Assembly: GCF_918797505.1 (NCBI RefSeq)
Contig: NC_092796.1
Span: 56,946,851 to 57,010,850 of the forward strand
Direction of reading: 5' to 3'
From: Bemisia tabaci
Taxonomy: Eukaryota > Arthropoda > Insecta > Hemiptera > Aleyrodidae
Length of the DNA: 64,000 nt
Numbering within the stretch: position 1 is the stretch's first letter; the number at the start of each line of letters is the position of its first letter. The notes below the pieces were generated by a model. The model saw nothing but the letters and a program-made list of their open reading frames with translations. It made no database searches and was not told the origin of the DNA. A program made the translations under genes and the position numbers. Positions 22,888 to 34,816 of the stretch are shown one piece after another.

Positions 22888-23255
22888 TAAATTATGAAGA
22901 CCTAATTTAAGCAAGAAATGCCTCATTTCATACAAATGTTTCAGCGCAAAAAATGAAGATAGATCCGCTCTGCCATTTTTTTATTTGACGGCCACTTTTG
23001 GGTGCAAGACAAGTCCGCTCAAAAAAGTTTCGATCGTCTGATAGAAACTTGGCGGGATTTTGGCCCGATGGATATAAAAGAGGTCCTGTTACTTGCACAG
23101 CGTTTCTCTTGAAAACTCGAACCCACCTCAACCAGTTGGGAACTTCTTCGATTTACCACGAAAAGATGGGATCAAAAGTTCAAATTGAGAGCTCGAATTG
23201 AAGAGGCGGGCCGAGAACTTTGACCGAGCCCTTTCCGGCCGATACAGGCGAGCAC
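22888..23255. other. Gene-free spacer
   Basis: Short opposing frames of 67 codons without recognisable content. The left 8-bp duplication of the next element, GCGAGCAC, lies at 23248-23255. Confidence 0.4.
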
Positions 23256-23506
23256 TGCCGAGCTAAGGGAAAACGCCGTATGGGCCTTCAGACGTTGCCA
23301 AATGTCCTCCGATATAAACCGAATTTACTAGGAAAATTCTGAAAATTATTTCCCAAACTTCTCAGACAATTACTTACGCAATTTGATCTAAAATATCTGA
23401 AAATTTCAAGGGAAAATATACTTAAATTGCGTCAAAAATACATGTTTTATCAAGGGAAATTTGGTAACTCTCGAATTTTCATACGGCGTTCTTCCTTAGC
23501 ACGGCA
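23256..23506. mobile_element. Family A MITE, copy 6, with exact 8-bp target duplication
   Basis: TGCCGAGCTAAGGGAAAACG and GGCGTTCTTCCTTAGCACGG..CA are the inverted ends. GCGAGCAC flanks the element on both sides (23248-23255 and 23507-23514). An 8-bp duplication with short TIRs points to the hAT superfamily. It is 251 bp and non-coding. Confidence 0.9.
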
Positions 23507-23784
23507 GCGAGCACCTCCTCATGCCCGTGCATGCCAACTTTGAGTCGAACACTTCGCCAGAAGAGGAACGGATGGGCCACGGAATTCCTGCGTGCTTTAC
23601 GTTTTTCTTCGAGTGGGTTTTTCGATTGAGTTCGAAGTGGTTGGCAGGGTCGTTGATTGTCTTCTTGATTGATCGATAACGCCGCGTCGAAGGGTCGTTG
23701 CTTGGATTCTCAAAAATGTTACCAAGGCTCTGATAGGATGTCACGTAAAAATCCCATATAAATGAATGCCTGGAACTGCGGGCT

Positions 23785-24003
23785 GGTCATTGAAATTTAT
23801 CGACAAAGTAATAGGCAAAGAAGACAAAGGGAAAACGAAGCGATCGTATTGGTGAAAGTGGGTGGTTGCAATTTGTGAGGGATCCTATGGGTAGTTCACT
23901 TAACCCCTAAAGTAATGTCAACCATTAATTTCATCCAATACGATCGCTCTTTTTTGCTATTGTCTTCTTTGTCCATCAATTTTCTATCAATTTCAATTAT
24001 CAG
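23785..24003. mobile_element. Family J inverted-repeat element, copy 1
   Basis: GCAAAGAAGACAAAGGG and AAGCGATCGTATTGGTGAAA pair with TTCATCCAATACGATCGCTC and TGTCTTCTTTGTCCATC. Outer TTGAAATTTATCGAC/TCTATCAATTTCAA also pair. A related copy is at 38217-38490. Confidence 0.65.
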
Positions 24004-24309
24004 CTCGCTGCGGACGAGCGAGAGTGTTGTTTCGTGAAATGGGTGGGTGTATATACTAAAAAAAACTTTGTGCAAAATGAATTGAATTTAATGAAAATAT
24101 GAGGTACATTAATCCTGTATGCAGCAATGACTCCTCTTGATTTTTATAATTTCCACAGCTTCTTTCCATTTAATTCATTTGTACATAATTACTTTTATGA
24201 TGAATAAGTCAAAATATCATTACTTGTACCTACACCACTAATGGCCATGTCGCTTCCGTCTGGTGCCACGCTTCAGCTAATCATATTCTAATTTTGGACC
24301 GTCTTAAAG
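24004..24309. other. Gene-free stretch
   Basis: AT-rich. Nothing recognised. Confidence 0.35.
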
Positions 24310-24895
24310 AGGATGTATGTATGTATGTATAAAGTCGCTTTTATAGCGCTCTTTGGCGCTCTGCGATCCCTAGCCGCCAAGGTCCCCTATCCTCCCGAAG
24401 CCCTTCAGGGAGTTGGCAAACCCTCATTTCTTCTTAACCCCCCTGTCGCCACCCTTTTACTAGACATCCCCTTCGTCTCCTCCCAGGAGGAACCCAACCA
24501 AGCAACTTCTTTGGCAGCCTTTCGTCCGTCATTCTATTGACATGACCATACCAGACAAGCTGTCTGGTCATGACGTCAAATATGATGTCACTTTCGACTC
24601 CCATGATCCGACGCACTCTTTCATTACGGATACGATCTCTCCCAGAAATTCCTGCAAACCTCCTCCAGAAATCCATCTCCGTAGCGCTTAGCATCCCCTG
24701 TGTCCGCTCCTTCAGCTGCCAAACATCACATCCATATGTAAGAATACTCTGGACTACAACGTTGTAAATTCTCCTCTTGGTCTCCTTGGAAATCCGCGGA
24801 TCCCAGAGGATTCCATTTAACATCGCTTTAGCCTTCCTTGCCAGGGTGTTTCTTTCCGTAATCGCTTGATCAGTTCTTCCATCCTGGGTCAACAA
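24310..24895 (-). pseudogene. 5'-truncated RTE-like LINE: C-terminus of reverse transcriptase polyprotein
   Basis: The antisense frame from 24895 down to 24434 (153 codons) carries the typical C-terminal region of insect endonuclease/reverse-transcriptase LINEs: KETKRRIYNVVVQSILTYGC, then EMDFWRRFAGISGRDRIRN, then RQLVWYGHVNRM and PPGRRRRG. After a stop at 24434 and a frame change, the true end of the ORF is visible on the same strand as EDRGPWRLGIAERQRAL and TAA at 24343-24341. It is followed by a very short 3' tail with (TACA)n-like repeats. The polymerase core and endonuclease are missing, so it is 5'-truncated and dead. The RTE assignment rests on the short 3'UTR and microsatellite tail plus recalled similarity. 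Confidence 0.85.
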
Positions 24896-26396
24896 AAAGA
24901 TAATTAGAAAATTAACCCCGAAAAGAAACGCTGTATACGTCGAAAGGACTTGAATTTAAAATGTCGCATCTATCTCACCAGCAAATGATGAAAGATATTC
25001 AACTGTTCACGCCTACACTCTCCGAATAAAATTCGCACGGTGGCATCATGCGTCGTATTGCGTCGTTTCGCTCACAAACGAACATACCTTGTTGCAATGT
25101 TTCAGCGATGGGTCACTAAACCGTGTGTAACCAAATATAGTGTTCCAAAGAAATACTGAAACGACGCAATCGAGGAGCACGAGATGACTAATTGAGGGCC
25201 ATTTTGGCGAACAAAAACACCTGTGACAGTCGTGACGTTGAAACTTCACAACACTATATTTTCGAAATATTTCGGGATGAAAATGCATTTTTTTTCTTAA
25301 ATCAAATCACTGTTCATTCAACTACAAGTATTTTTGATGAAATTAGTACAAGAATCAGAAAAATGTATCGGACCAAAAAAAGTTATAAGGCTATGAACAT
25401 TGCAACCTTCCAATTATGACAGTGACGGTCGTGACATGTTCAGCAGTAAAAGCTAAAATGAAGCCTAATACATCGACTTACACATTATTAATGTGATAAT
25501 TTGTTTAAATGACCTATTTTCCATAGAAAGAGATGAAATTTGAGAATTTGTAACACACATTTTACAAATAAAACGTCATGACTGGAATTGGACACTTTTC
25601 GTAGAACTGTCCAAATATACAGTGAGCCCCAAAAACGAGGTATTTCACATCCTCGACGCCATCTTTTGATCCCATAGTTGAAAGAAAGGCGTGAGAAACG
25701 ACGCAGAAAGCGGGATAAATCTAAAAATCCGGGATCCTGGCACGAAAAGGACTCGATCAAGGAACACCTCGATGAAAGAAAAACCGTCATTGGCAAGGCT
25801 CCTGTATTATCTCGCTTTCAATTCTTGGGATATTTCGCAGCGACTGATGAGCGATTTTGCAGCGCGGAAGTAGGATGCAGCGGCATCAAAGCACTTATTT
25901 ACCAAAGGAAAACTAATCTTGCTCTGCCGTATTTGCGTTCATTGTGAGTATTGCTCTAATTGTGAGCTCTCTAATTAACTTGAACTTCCTGTGCGACGAC
26001 GCGGCGGCGTCTCGCGGAAGCCGTATGAAAAAGTGAAAATGCAGGCTTTGTGCCAACATTCCGACGCTTGGATGTCACAATAGCCCGACAAATATCCTCC
26101 GCCGCTTTTCTCGTAAATTTCTCCGCGGGCGAAATCCAACGCGGAGGAATACGAGCCTGCGCTGTGTACTGAGAGAGCCACTTACGCTGTTAGTCGGTAT
26201 GTTCTAGTGGTGCGGAAAGATAAGGAGAAGTAATGGTTAATGTGTTCCCTAACAAGAAAACCTTTCCCATACTTTTAACGTGGGAATGAACGTACCCGAA
26301 AAACTTTAATTAGAGGGGTTGAACCTTTACCTTTTGTTTCTTTGTACAAATTGGTATTAAAACTCGAAGAATCGTAGGTGTCGGTTAAGAACTAAA
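24896..26396. other. Gene-free stretch
   Basis: 25670-26180 is somewhat GC-richer and has overlapping frames (up to 102 codons) with charged, low-complexity translations. No domain is recognised and no splice-bounded conserved exon is seen. Confidence 0.4.
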
Positions 26397-26653
26397 TATT
26401 GATGTTCAAAAACGAGACCGCGTATCTCTGTTGTAATGTTTCAAAATGTATACTAATGGCGTATTTTTTAGAGGAAAAACGATCCAACTATTTAGTTGTA
26501 AATGTATACAGAATATACTGCTACTTAATAGAGAGGAGAAATGCAGGAAGTTCTCAAGAAATTTCGTTGACTAGTTATCCACAGAAAAAATGAAGTATGA
26601 TAGGAAGTCTGCAACATCGTAAACGGAGATACGTGGTTTCGCACTTTTGATAT
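26397..26653. mobile_element. Family B MITE, copy 3
   Basis: ATTGATGTTCAAAAACGAGA..CCGCGTATCTC pairs with GAGATACGTGGTTTCGCACT..TTTGATAT. The inner AGGAAGTCTGCAACATCGTA is typical of the family. Confidence 0.7.
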
Positions 26654-26794
26654 ACTATAATAAAAAATATAGAAATAAATGGCGTAAAAACGACATCTGA
26701 CAATGGATCAGTGAGTCCCAAAAGCGCCACATTTTATTAAATGAGTGGTTTGAGCTCCCGATAATTCTTTGATAACTCCCTGATTGATTGTGGG

Positions 26795-26865
26795 AAGACC
26801 GAGTTTTGTTGCGATTAGGCGTCGCAGAGCGCCAAAGAGCGCTATAAAAGCGACTCATATATTTA
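26795..26865 (+). pseudogene. RTE-like LINE 3' terminus
   Basis: The frame ending at TAA 26844-26846 reads RLGVAERQRAL, identical in form to the last codons of the LINE at 24310-24895. It is followed by AAGCGACTCATATATTTATA, the equivalent 3' tail. Only the last ~20 codons are recognisable. Confidence 0.65.
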
Positions 26866-28164
26866 TAATTTGTTCGCATAATTTTGACCTGGAATAACGG
26901 AAGGGGTTGATTTTGAAGTCGCCAAAATCTGGACCCATTTGAAACAATATTTTCGGCGGTCGATCTGTTATGACATAGAAAAACGAGGGAGGAGTCCGAT
27001 TTCTCTGATTAGCTGTCCGACCGTCGATCTCTGGTTGGTTAGATTTTAATACATTTTTTCTCCCCTCATAAGTGCTTTCTCAAACTTTTTATAGACATTT
27101 TTGTCCATGGGCTATTTTATTGAGAACGACTGTCAGACACTCTGCAGAAATGTTATGCCTTCGACTTTTACTCAACTTTCAAATTCAGACGGTGAGGATG
27201 ATCAAGAGATACATTTTTTTTAAAGTAAAGAAAGAAGGAAAATTAAATAAATGAAACTCCTTATAGCATTTAGATCTACAAATTGTCAAATTTTCAAGTA
27301 GTTCAGAGGTAAAATTATCAAAATTAATTTTTCTCTACCCAAAGCAACAACTTAAATTCACCTCGGAGATATCACGATGAAAATTATACTCACACAGCAG
27401 TTAGCTCTCAATTACACGTCTCAAATTTTTCAGAAAAGTTTTTGGATTTGATTCTTTCCCCTAAAGTTCATTGGCTATGTACGTCAACTCATTACTCCCT
27501 GAATATTAGAAATTTATGATATTTTTGTTCAATGTGGCGTCGAAGTATGTCTCGTAATTAACTTGCCATTTGACTCTCCGAATGGGGATTATATTTCTGG
27601 CACGCAAGAGGGCGAAAGGCGTCGCACCAGATTCTGTCGAGTCCAAATTATTTTCTAAATTGCACGAGAATCACTCCTAATTAAAAATGACGTCAATAGA
27701 TCGTTCTCACAGTTCTGAGATAAAGAATGCAATTATGTTTTGCATTTCTGTCGCGTATGAATTGTGATGGCGCAAAGAGTTGTCTCATCATGAAACAAAG
27801 CGAAATGTCAATGGGCTTATAATCACGAACGGGATTATTTTTTTACAGAAACAAACCGCGAGGAAAGTTGCATGACGAAATCAAACTGACGGAAGAGGAA
27901 CAAAATGTTGCTCTTATCATCTTAACACAATTAGTGTCTTTGAAGGACATTAGTGAGACTTTAGAGCATTTCAGTTTGATTTACGTTCTCCGAGCAGATA
28001 AGTGGAGATTCACTTATCGGTAGGTCTCTATGTATGTCAAAAATTTTAAAAGTGAGGTGAAATTCATGCAAAAAATGGGGCAAGTTGAGAGCTTTGATGC
28101 GATTCCACCCAAAGGTCAACAATTTGCAGAGATTTTAAAAGGACATGATACCGTAAAATTTGCC
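26866..28164. other. Gene-free stretch
   Basis: AT-rich, with no supported gene or definable repeat. Confidence 0.4.
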
Positions 28165-28657
28165 ATCGCATTAGTAGACGAGGTATAAATTTATGCATTC
28201 TGATGCACGTTTCCTAACCAAAATATTACACCAAACACGATTCACGCGTCAAAAATGAATGAAATCAACTCCGAGATTATACATTATTAACGTTTTATGT
28301 CACATTGGTTACGGATAATTGGAAGTGCTTGTCACAAAAAAATACAATACATTACATGAGTCAAATCGCGCACTACAACGTTTGGCAGTTTTGGCAGGCT
28401 TCTTAATCGATCAATGTCCCTCCTTGTCTTGTGTTGTCATGATCAATGTCAACATCATGCAACAGCTGAGCCAAAGCACGAAATTGAGGTTGCTATATTT
28501 TCGGTTGCGCGATTCGACTCATGTAGACCTTTGTTTTTTTCATGAAAAAAAGGTTTGAATTTACGCGTCAAGAAACATTGAGTATCTTAAGCAAATCGTG
28601 TTCTGTGTGAAACATGCAGCAAAATGCTTAAATTCGTGCTTGGTTTACTGGTCTATT
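28165..28657. mobile_element. Family D element, copy 1 (diverged)
   Basis: TTAGTAGACGAGGTATAAAT..TTATGCATTCTGATGCACG at the left and AAATGCTTAAATTCGTGCTT..TTACTGGTCTAT at the right are diverged family D ends. Interior blocks such as GCTGAGCCAAAGC and GAGGTTGC match 37219-37766. Confidence 0.65.
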
Positions 28658-30129
28658 CGGGAACATTGAATTAAAAGGAAGGTCCACTCACTGCCTAGTG
28701 TGAGAATGTACGGTTGGTAAAACCCGAGGGATATTTGATTTCAAACGTATGCACAAAATAACGGCGGCTGATGCAGGGGTTTTTGTCGTTTAGCAACAAA
28801 ATCTATGGTAATACAGATGCAATGAACATGATGATCTCAGCAGCAGCCCTGCAAATAACTTTTTGCATGACTCGGTCAGTCGTAGTCGGCTGAACACGCC
28901 ATCAAAACGATGCCAAATCATCAAAATATATGCGATGAATTTTGAACAATTATGTGGTTGACTGCATTTCGAAGATTACTTTAAGGATGGTATATACTGT
29001 AGGGCCCTACGAATAAACACAAGCATTATCTGCCTGCAAATAATTACATTATCAAAATTAAGTAAAAACAAGTAAAATGAAAATGTATGAACAGACTGCG
29101 TTACCTTTTAGAAACCAGAAAAATCTCATGCAGCCTTATGACCCGGAAAATTGTTGAATGATGCTGTAAGATGACACATGGGTTCAGAATATCTACTTTT
29201 CACATGTACAAATAATTAAAAAAAAATAAAAACAATTTCCTGTACTCCCTAGTACAATGTCATACATCTTCTTAGCCTTCAACCCTCAAAGGTTAACCTC
29301 AAAGGATTCTGAGAAATACAGCAACATGCAGCCCTTGAGATTTACTTAAGATTAAGGAGTTCATTTATACCGTATGTAGAGCTGAAGTCTGTTTGAAAAA
29401 TAAATGTACATTTACCGTAAATATTTTATTAAAAGCGGACATGAATGTTAGTGTTGCTTATTAGGCGCTACTTTTGAAGTAATTAAAATTGAGAGAAAAA
29501 CAGAAAGAAGAAGAGGAAAAGAGGAAGAATAGGGAGTAGAGGAAGAAGAAGGAGAGGAAGAATGTTACTTTTGAAGCACCTTGTCTCCTCAATTTGAAAA
29601 ACTAAATTTTCATTCGTATGAAGTGTCTGAAAGATGCCGAGTATTTCTTGACAGGCCTGACCTACGTGCGTCAAGTCTCTGCTTTAAAGGGTTATACCCT
29701 ACATTGGTAGGAAAAGAAATAAAATTAAATTTTTTTGTCCAAAACTGCTGGCGAACTCAATTTCCACAATTTTCACATCGTTGAGAGTACATCAGAATTT
29801 TCAAGGGAAAAAGGGAGGGAAAGAGGGAGAAAGGAGTGAAGAGTTAGGAGTTAGGTCATAAGGAAAGTCTGACTCGAGGAAAGAAAAAACGCCTTCAATT
29901 GAAAATGATACTGTGCAACACACGGAAGCTTGAATAGTTGTATCATTCCATTTTTTATTGTATTTACGATATTCCGATGGTTCAAGTCTGAATCTACGGC
30001 AGGAGAGGGAGGGGAGGAGGAGAGAAAGGCGGAGAGGGGATAAGAGAGAAGAGACAAAACAAAAGAAATACATTTTAGTGCCAAATTTGGCTGGCTAAGC
30101 TACATAGACATAATACTGATTAAAAGCAT
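28658..30129. other. Gene-free stretch with purine-rich tracts
   Basis: GA-rich tracts at about 29495-29570, 29800-29850 and 30001-30065 (for example GAAGAAGAAGGAGAGGAAG). At 29890-29945 the order CGCCTTCAATT, ATGATACTGTGCAACAC, GAATAGTTGTATC resembles parts of families E and Q. No gene is supported. Confidence 0.45.
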
Positions 30130-30362
30130 CGAGCTACAAGCCAAAATAAATAATATAATATAACTTTTCAAACTACATGTAGTCGAAAAAATTATAACTT
30201 ATTTCCATTTGTCTTGAGGTTGTTTTAAGAATTTGGGTGTTTCCTCAAAACAGCAAAGCATTTAAGGAAAATTCTCAAGACAAATGGAAATAGTTGCATT
30301 TTTCTCATCTAAATGTAGTTTGAAATACTATATTATATTATTTATTTTGGCTTGAAGCTCGA
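30130..30362. mobile_element. Family K foldback, copy 1
   Basis: CGAGCTACAAGCCAAAATAA..ATAATATAATATA and CAAACTACAT pair with ATGTAGTTTGAAATAC..TATTATATTATTTATTTTGG. Inner arms TATTTCCATTTGTCTTGAG and CTCAAGACAAATGGAAATAG pair as well. Related to 51009-51169. Confidence 0.8.
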
Positions 30363-30919
30363 CTTTTTAAATCATAATTATGACAAATAAGAATAAAACC
30401 CTCTGACAATTGGGAAACCTTAACTCTCTAGTGATCTCTTATGTCTAATGGCAGAAAAGTCTATCTTAGAGCCTCTATGTTCTCCTATCATCCTAGTTTC
30501 TATGTTTGCACTATTTGGCAAGGATGCACTTGGCTGACAATTCGTGGGTCGATGTATGATATTTCGATTAGCACGAGGCACCAGCCCGGCCGGAAAATTT
30601 GTTTGAGCGTGCACAGTGCATAGCCCGTGATTTAGGGTCAGGGTTTCATAAGCGTTTAGCAGGGGACGAATACCGGGTAAATACATGCGACAAGGGATCC
30701 AAAATCTCCGCATTTGCCGATGCCGGCCATTTCGAATCATAGACTGCGCCACGGTACTTACTTGCCTCGTCATATAATGCAAGTCGCGGAATGTGTCTCT
30801 TTTTTTGCTGAGCGATTATATCAAATGTTGATTAAGTCGAAAATGGGCTAATTGCAAGTCCGAAGTTTTATCGTTAACATTTGCATGGAATTTTGCTCAT
30901 ATCTTACTGTAATAAATAC
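30363..30919. other. Gene-free stretch
   Basis: A 120-codon antisense frame (30420-30782) in GC-richer DNA shows no recognisable domain and is not called. Confidence 0.35.
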
Positions 30920-31174
30920 ATCGATTGTGAAATTCCCGCACAACGTATCTCAGTTTGCGACATTGCAGACTTCCTGTCATACTTTATTTCAATATGGAAA
31001 ACTCCTCAACGTCAATTCTTGAAAATTCTCGGGATTTTTCCTCTGCGAAGACACCTCTGAGAGAAAATTCAAGAAATGATGTTCATTTGTTCTTCTTTAG
31101 AAAAATAAAAAGGGGGCGGAGATTTTCAAACATCGAAAACGAGCTCCATGGTTTGGCAGTTTCACCGTCAATAT
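30920..31174. mobile_element. Family B MITE, copy 4
   Basis: The left ATCGATTGTGAAATTCCCGC..AACGTATCTCAG and right GAGCTCCATGGTTTGGCAGT..TTCACCGTCAATAT are family B ends. CATTGCAGACTTCCTGTCAT and AACTCCTCAACGTCAATTCT are shared interior blocks. Confidence 0.75.
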
Positions 31175-31191
31175 GTATAAAATCATAATAG

Positions 31192-31262
31192 TATAACGCG
31201 TAACGCATAACGCCTAAGGCGCGAAGGGCGTCGAAGGGTTGGACCGCGAAGCGGTCAGCGTC
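31192..31262. repeat. Short GC-rich iteration and palindrome
   Basis: TAACGCGTAACGCATAACGC is followed by CGCGAAGGGCGTCGAAGG and the perfect dyad GACCGCGAAGCGGTC. The significance is unknown. Confidence 0.4.
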
Positions 31263-31431
31263 AGCCCCGAATTTTTCTTTAAAAAGTAAAAGAAGTATAC
31301 TTCTGATCTAACAATAAGTAATCTGTTGTAGAGAACTCATTTAAAAGGCCGGATCGCGGTTTTCGTCGGAATGGAATTGTCTGTGCTACGTCAATCCGTG
31401 CGTGAAGTGCTCTGACAATTTTCATCCGACT

Positions 31432-31663
31432 CACAGTGGATGGAGTCAATGGGAGAGGTCGGACAAAATTTGGAAAATTTACAAGCTTATAACTGCCTTC
31501 ACAAAACATTGAGGTTTAGAAAATGATTCCACTGGAATCCTCGTAAATTTCCTTTCGTAAACACTCCTTAAAATTTAAAATATGACCAAGTTAACATCAA
31601 ATTTTGCAGGTTTTGGTCAAATAATTCATGTCCGACCTTTTGGATTGACTCAACCCACTCTGC
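31432..31663. mobile_element. Family C MITE, copy 2
   Basis: CACAGTGGATGGAGTCAATG..GAGAGGTCGGACA pairs with TGTCCGACCTTTTGGATTGA..CTCAACCCACTCTG. About 232 bp and collinear with copy 1. Confidence 0.8.
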
Positions 31664-34226
31664 GTCTGAGGCAAAGAAGATTCCTCGGGCTTAAAGGAAA
31701 TTTCTCTTTAATTCATTCACGCATAATTACAGAAAGTGAGCTTATCATGCCGTTAACTTTCATCCATGTGCTTTTCATCTTGATCCATGCAGTGCACCCG
31801 ATGATAATTTACGTCTTGAATTCTTTCCTCTTAATTTCCGTCCAATTTGACTGTTCGACTGAGCGTGAAAAACACTGTCGGAGCAATGAATACCCAAGTT
31901 GAAGTGAACCTCAGGGGGAATAATTCTTTCAGTTGAATCATTCCATGGTGCATTGAATGGACCAAGAAGCATAAGAGCTAATCAATTGAAGTTTGTGGTT
32001 TTCTTTTTTATTTATTTATTTATTTGTAAGAGAAATAAAAGAAAGTCTTAACGATGAACCTTCTTTTCTTAAGTCGGACGAAAATTTCCGGAGTACGCCG
32101 TCATCGCCATCACCAAATCACCGCCTCAGAATTTTTTAGTCCTACAAAAATACGTTTAAATTCGGAGGGATTTTCAAGGTGTTTTGCCTTAAAATATTCA
32201 AAGTAAGTTAAATATTAACGAAACGACAGCGTCAGAAAACTTACTTCTTAATCTAATTAAGTACCTACAAGACAATACGGATATTATATTCATTTAAACT
32301 ATAGCTAGAACCTATTTTACGCTCCAGACATAGTTAATAGTAGAGACCTAGACAAGTTATGAAAGGAAGCGAGGAATTCCTCCTATCAAAATTTTAAAAA
32401 CGGCGGACATCCTAGTTCTCAATTTCCCCTGTTTAAATTGCAAAAATGCGGAGCAGGCAACAATGTCAAATGAGCACAGTATTTTGCAATTTTTTTCAAC
32501 TGCCGAATTTTCTATAACATGTTTATGAGTCTCTCCTTGAATGCTTTTCAACTTCAGGATTGTTGATCTTTTCGAATTTGTTTTCACCTCAGAAAGAATA
32601 TAATGAGTGACACCATCGCCGGTGAAAAGTTAAGAGCTCAGAAACTATTACTTACTTTGAGGCCCGTCTTCTTGAATTCCTATTTTCTCTCTGAAATCGG
32701 AGCTAATTCTGATACTGGGCTTCCTATCTACCTCATCCCTATAAGGTACAAAATCTAGACAACAGATTGTAAGTCCCTGATCTTTATTGGCCCCAGGTGT
32801 GCTGTTCTTGTCTTCTACTTTTTATGACCAATTTTACGAGCAAATATCGCACTATACACACGGCGAGTGAGCCAAATTGAAGTACAAAATCACTGCTTTT
32901 TGCCAAATCTTCGGCAAAGTTTTTATTAGAAGCTGGTTTTTATGAAGTATTCAATATGCAAATATATTTGTAGGTACTTCGTCCCAGAAAATGTCGTATA
33001 AGGGTCAAATATTCTAAAAAATTGGCAAATTTTCCTTTCGATTCTGATGACGATAAACGGCAAGGACCAAATGTTATTCATACTTAGAGTTTGATCTAGA
33101 GTGAAACTCCTTTGAAATCCCTCGCGATTAAAATTTAGATCAAAGTAATTATTCCTTGCACGTATTTCTCAAAAGAATTTCAGAAATCCATGTACCCTTC
33201 CTCTGAATGCTCCTTTATGTTGCTTCGTCATTCTAGAGTAATCGGAAGACAATAGAGGAAGAGAATTAAATATTTTGTTACAGTTCCATCTCTAGGATCT
33301 TTCTTCTTTAAAGTTTTTTTATGAGTCTCTCGGTCTGCTTGATCTATCTATTTCAATTTTGAATAAAATAGAGAAACTGGCTTTTCAAATATCCCTCGAA
33401 GTTATCATTGAGGTGTCATAGAGGATTTTATCGGGCGTAATCTGTAAATAAAAATGACTCTTGGAGCATGTAAACTTTATAATTTAGGTTTAAAGGAAGA
33501 AAATGAATATGGAAATGAAATAGAAGGTGAATTTCCGTGCTAGTATAGAACAAAATGAAGATGTATCCTTTGGAAATAGCTGTGCCCACTCTGAGCGTTA
33601 TTCAGAAAAGATGGGGCGGAGCTGAAACAACTCACTCTTCCGTTGGCAAAACGTCTTGAAGAACCGATGAAACTTGTCGGTCAGGACGGAGGTAGAGGGG
33701 TAACCCGCAACATTGAATAAATTTGTACACCCCTTCCCGGTCGTTCTAAGCAACGCGTTTGCAATTTCGCAGCTTTTATTAAAAGTTCTTAAAGTTGGAA
33801 AATGTATGGAATCACTTTTTGCTCTTGCCCAGGCAGTTTCACTCAAAATGTAATTCCTCAGCTGAAACTTCAGAAACTATAAGTTTCATAACTCGGGGAA
33901 AAATTACCGTCCCTGTCGAAAATGACCTAAAAGTATCCGAGAGCTAAAATGTATTTAAACATAAATTGTATGACATGCAAACGAGAGCGTCTCATCTATT
34001 TTTACAATGAGCCCCAACATAGCTCCTTGTTTAAGTATCAGAATATGTAAAATCCATCAAAAAAGTTTAATTTTAAGTTAAGTATAAAAACTAAATGATA
34101 CTTTTATTCTTACCTGATACTCTGACTGTATAGGAATACAGATCCCTGGCGGAACAAAATTTTTATCACGGTTCTTTTTAAACGAAGTCTATTTCTTGCT
34201 GTACTTCATAAATAACCATGGTTGTT

Positions 34227-34266
<40 letters not shown>

Positions 34267-34390
34267 CATAGCTTGATGCTCTTTACTCTCAGCTTTGCAT
34301 TGAATGGCTATTTTAATTCGATTAGACCCAGAGGACACTCACTAGGATTTTCCCACGCATTCATCCTGTCATCATTGCTCTCACCTACAC
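31664..34390. other. Gene-free stretch
   Basis: No exon or definable element. A run of 36 A lies at 34228-34263. The sequence before it shows no processed-gene content, so it is recorded only as a homopolymer. Confidence 0.4.
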
Positions 34391-34641
34391 TGCCGTCCTA
34401 AGGAAGAAAGCCGTATGAACCTTCAGGCGTTGCCAAATTTCCTTTCATAAAACGCGAATTTTATAGTAAACTTATGAATATGATCTTCCCAATTTTTCAG
34501 ATAATTTTATTCACAATTTCACATAAAGTTTCTGAAAATTTAAAGGAAAAATATTCATAACTTTTCTCAAAAATAAACATTTTATCGAAGTAAATTTGAC
34601 AACTCTCGAATGTTCATAAGGCGTGCTTCCTTAGCACGGCA
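34391..34641. mobile_element. Family A MITE, copy 7
   Basis: TGCCGTCCTAAGGAAGAAAG..CCGTATGAACCTTCAGGCG pairs with CGAATGTTCATAAGGCGTGC..TTCCTTAGCACGGCA. It is 251 bp, one of the best preserved copies. Confidence 0.9.
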
Positions 34642-34816
34642 GTACAGATTTTATGAACAGTTTGATTATACGCCATAACAGTGTACATTTTAAGAACCAT
34701 CCTCGATTATTTAAATTTCAACATCTCTGTAAGTACCTCAGGCATCTTATTTCGTGATTTAAGGAACATTTTGATGAACTTTATCCATCATCACCTGTCC
34801 ACCACATTTCTTCGTC

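Noticed and set aside
34228..34263. A36 run as the tail of a processed pseudogene or SINE
   Set aside because: No gene-like sequence, polymerase III boxes or target duplication could be identified next to it.
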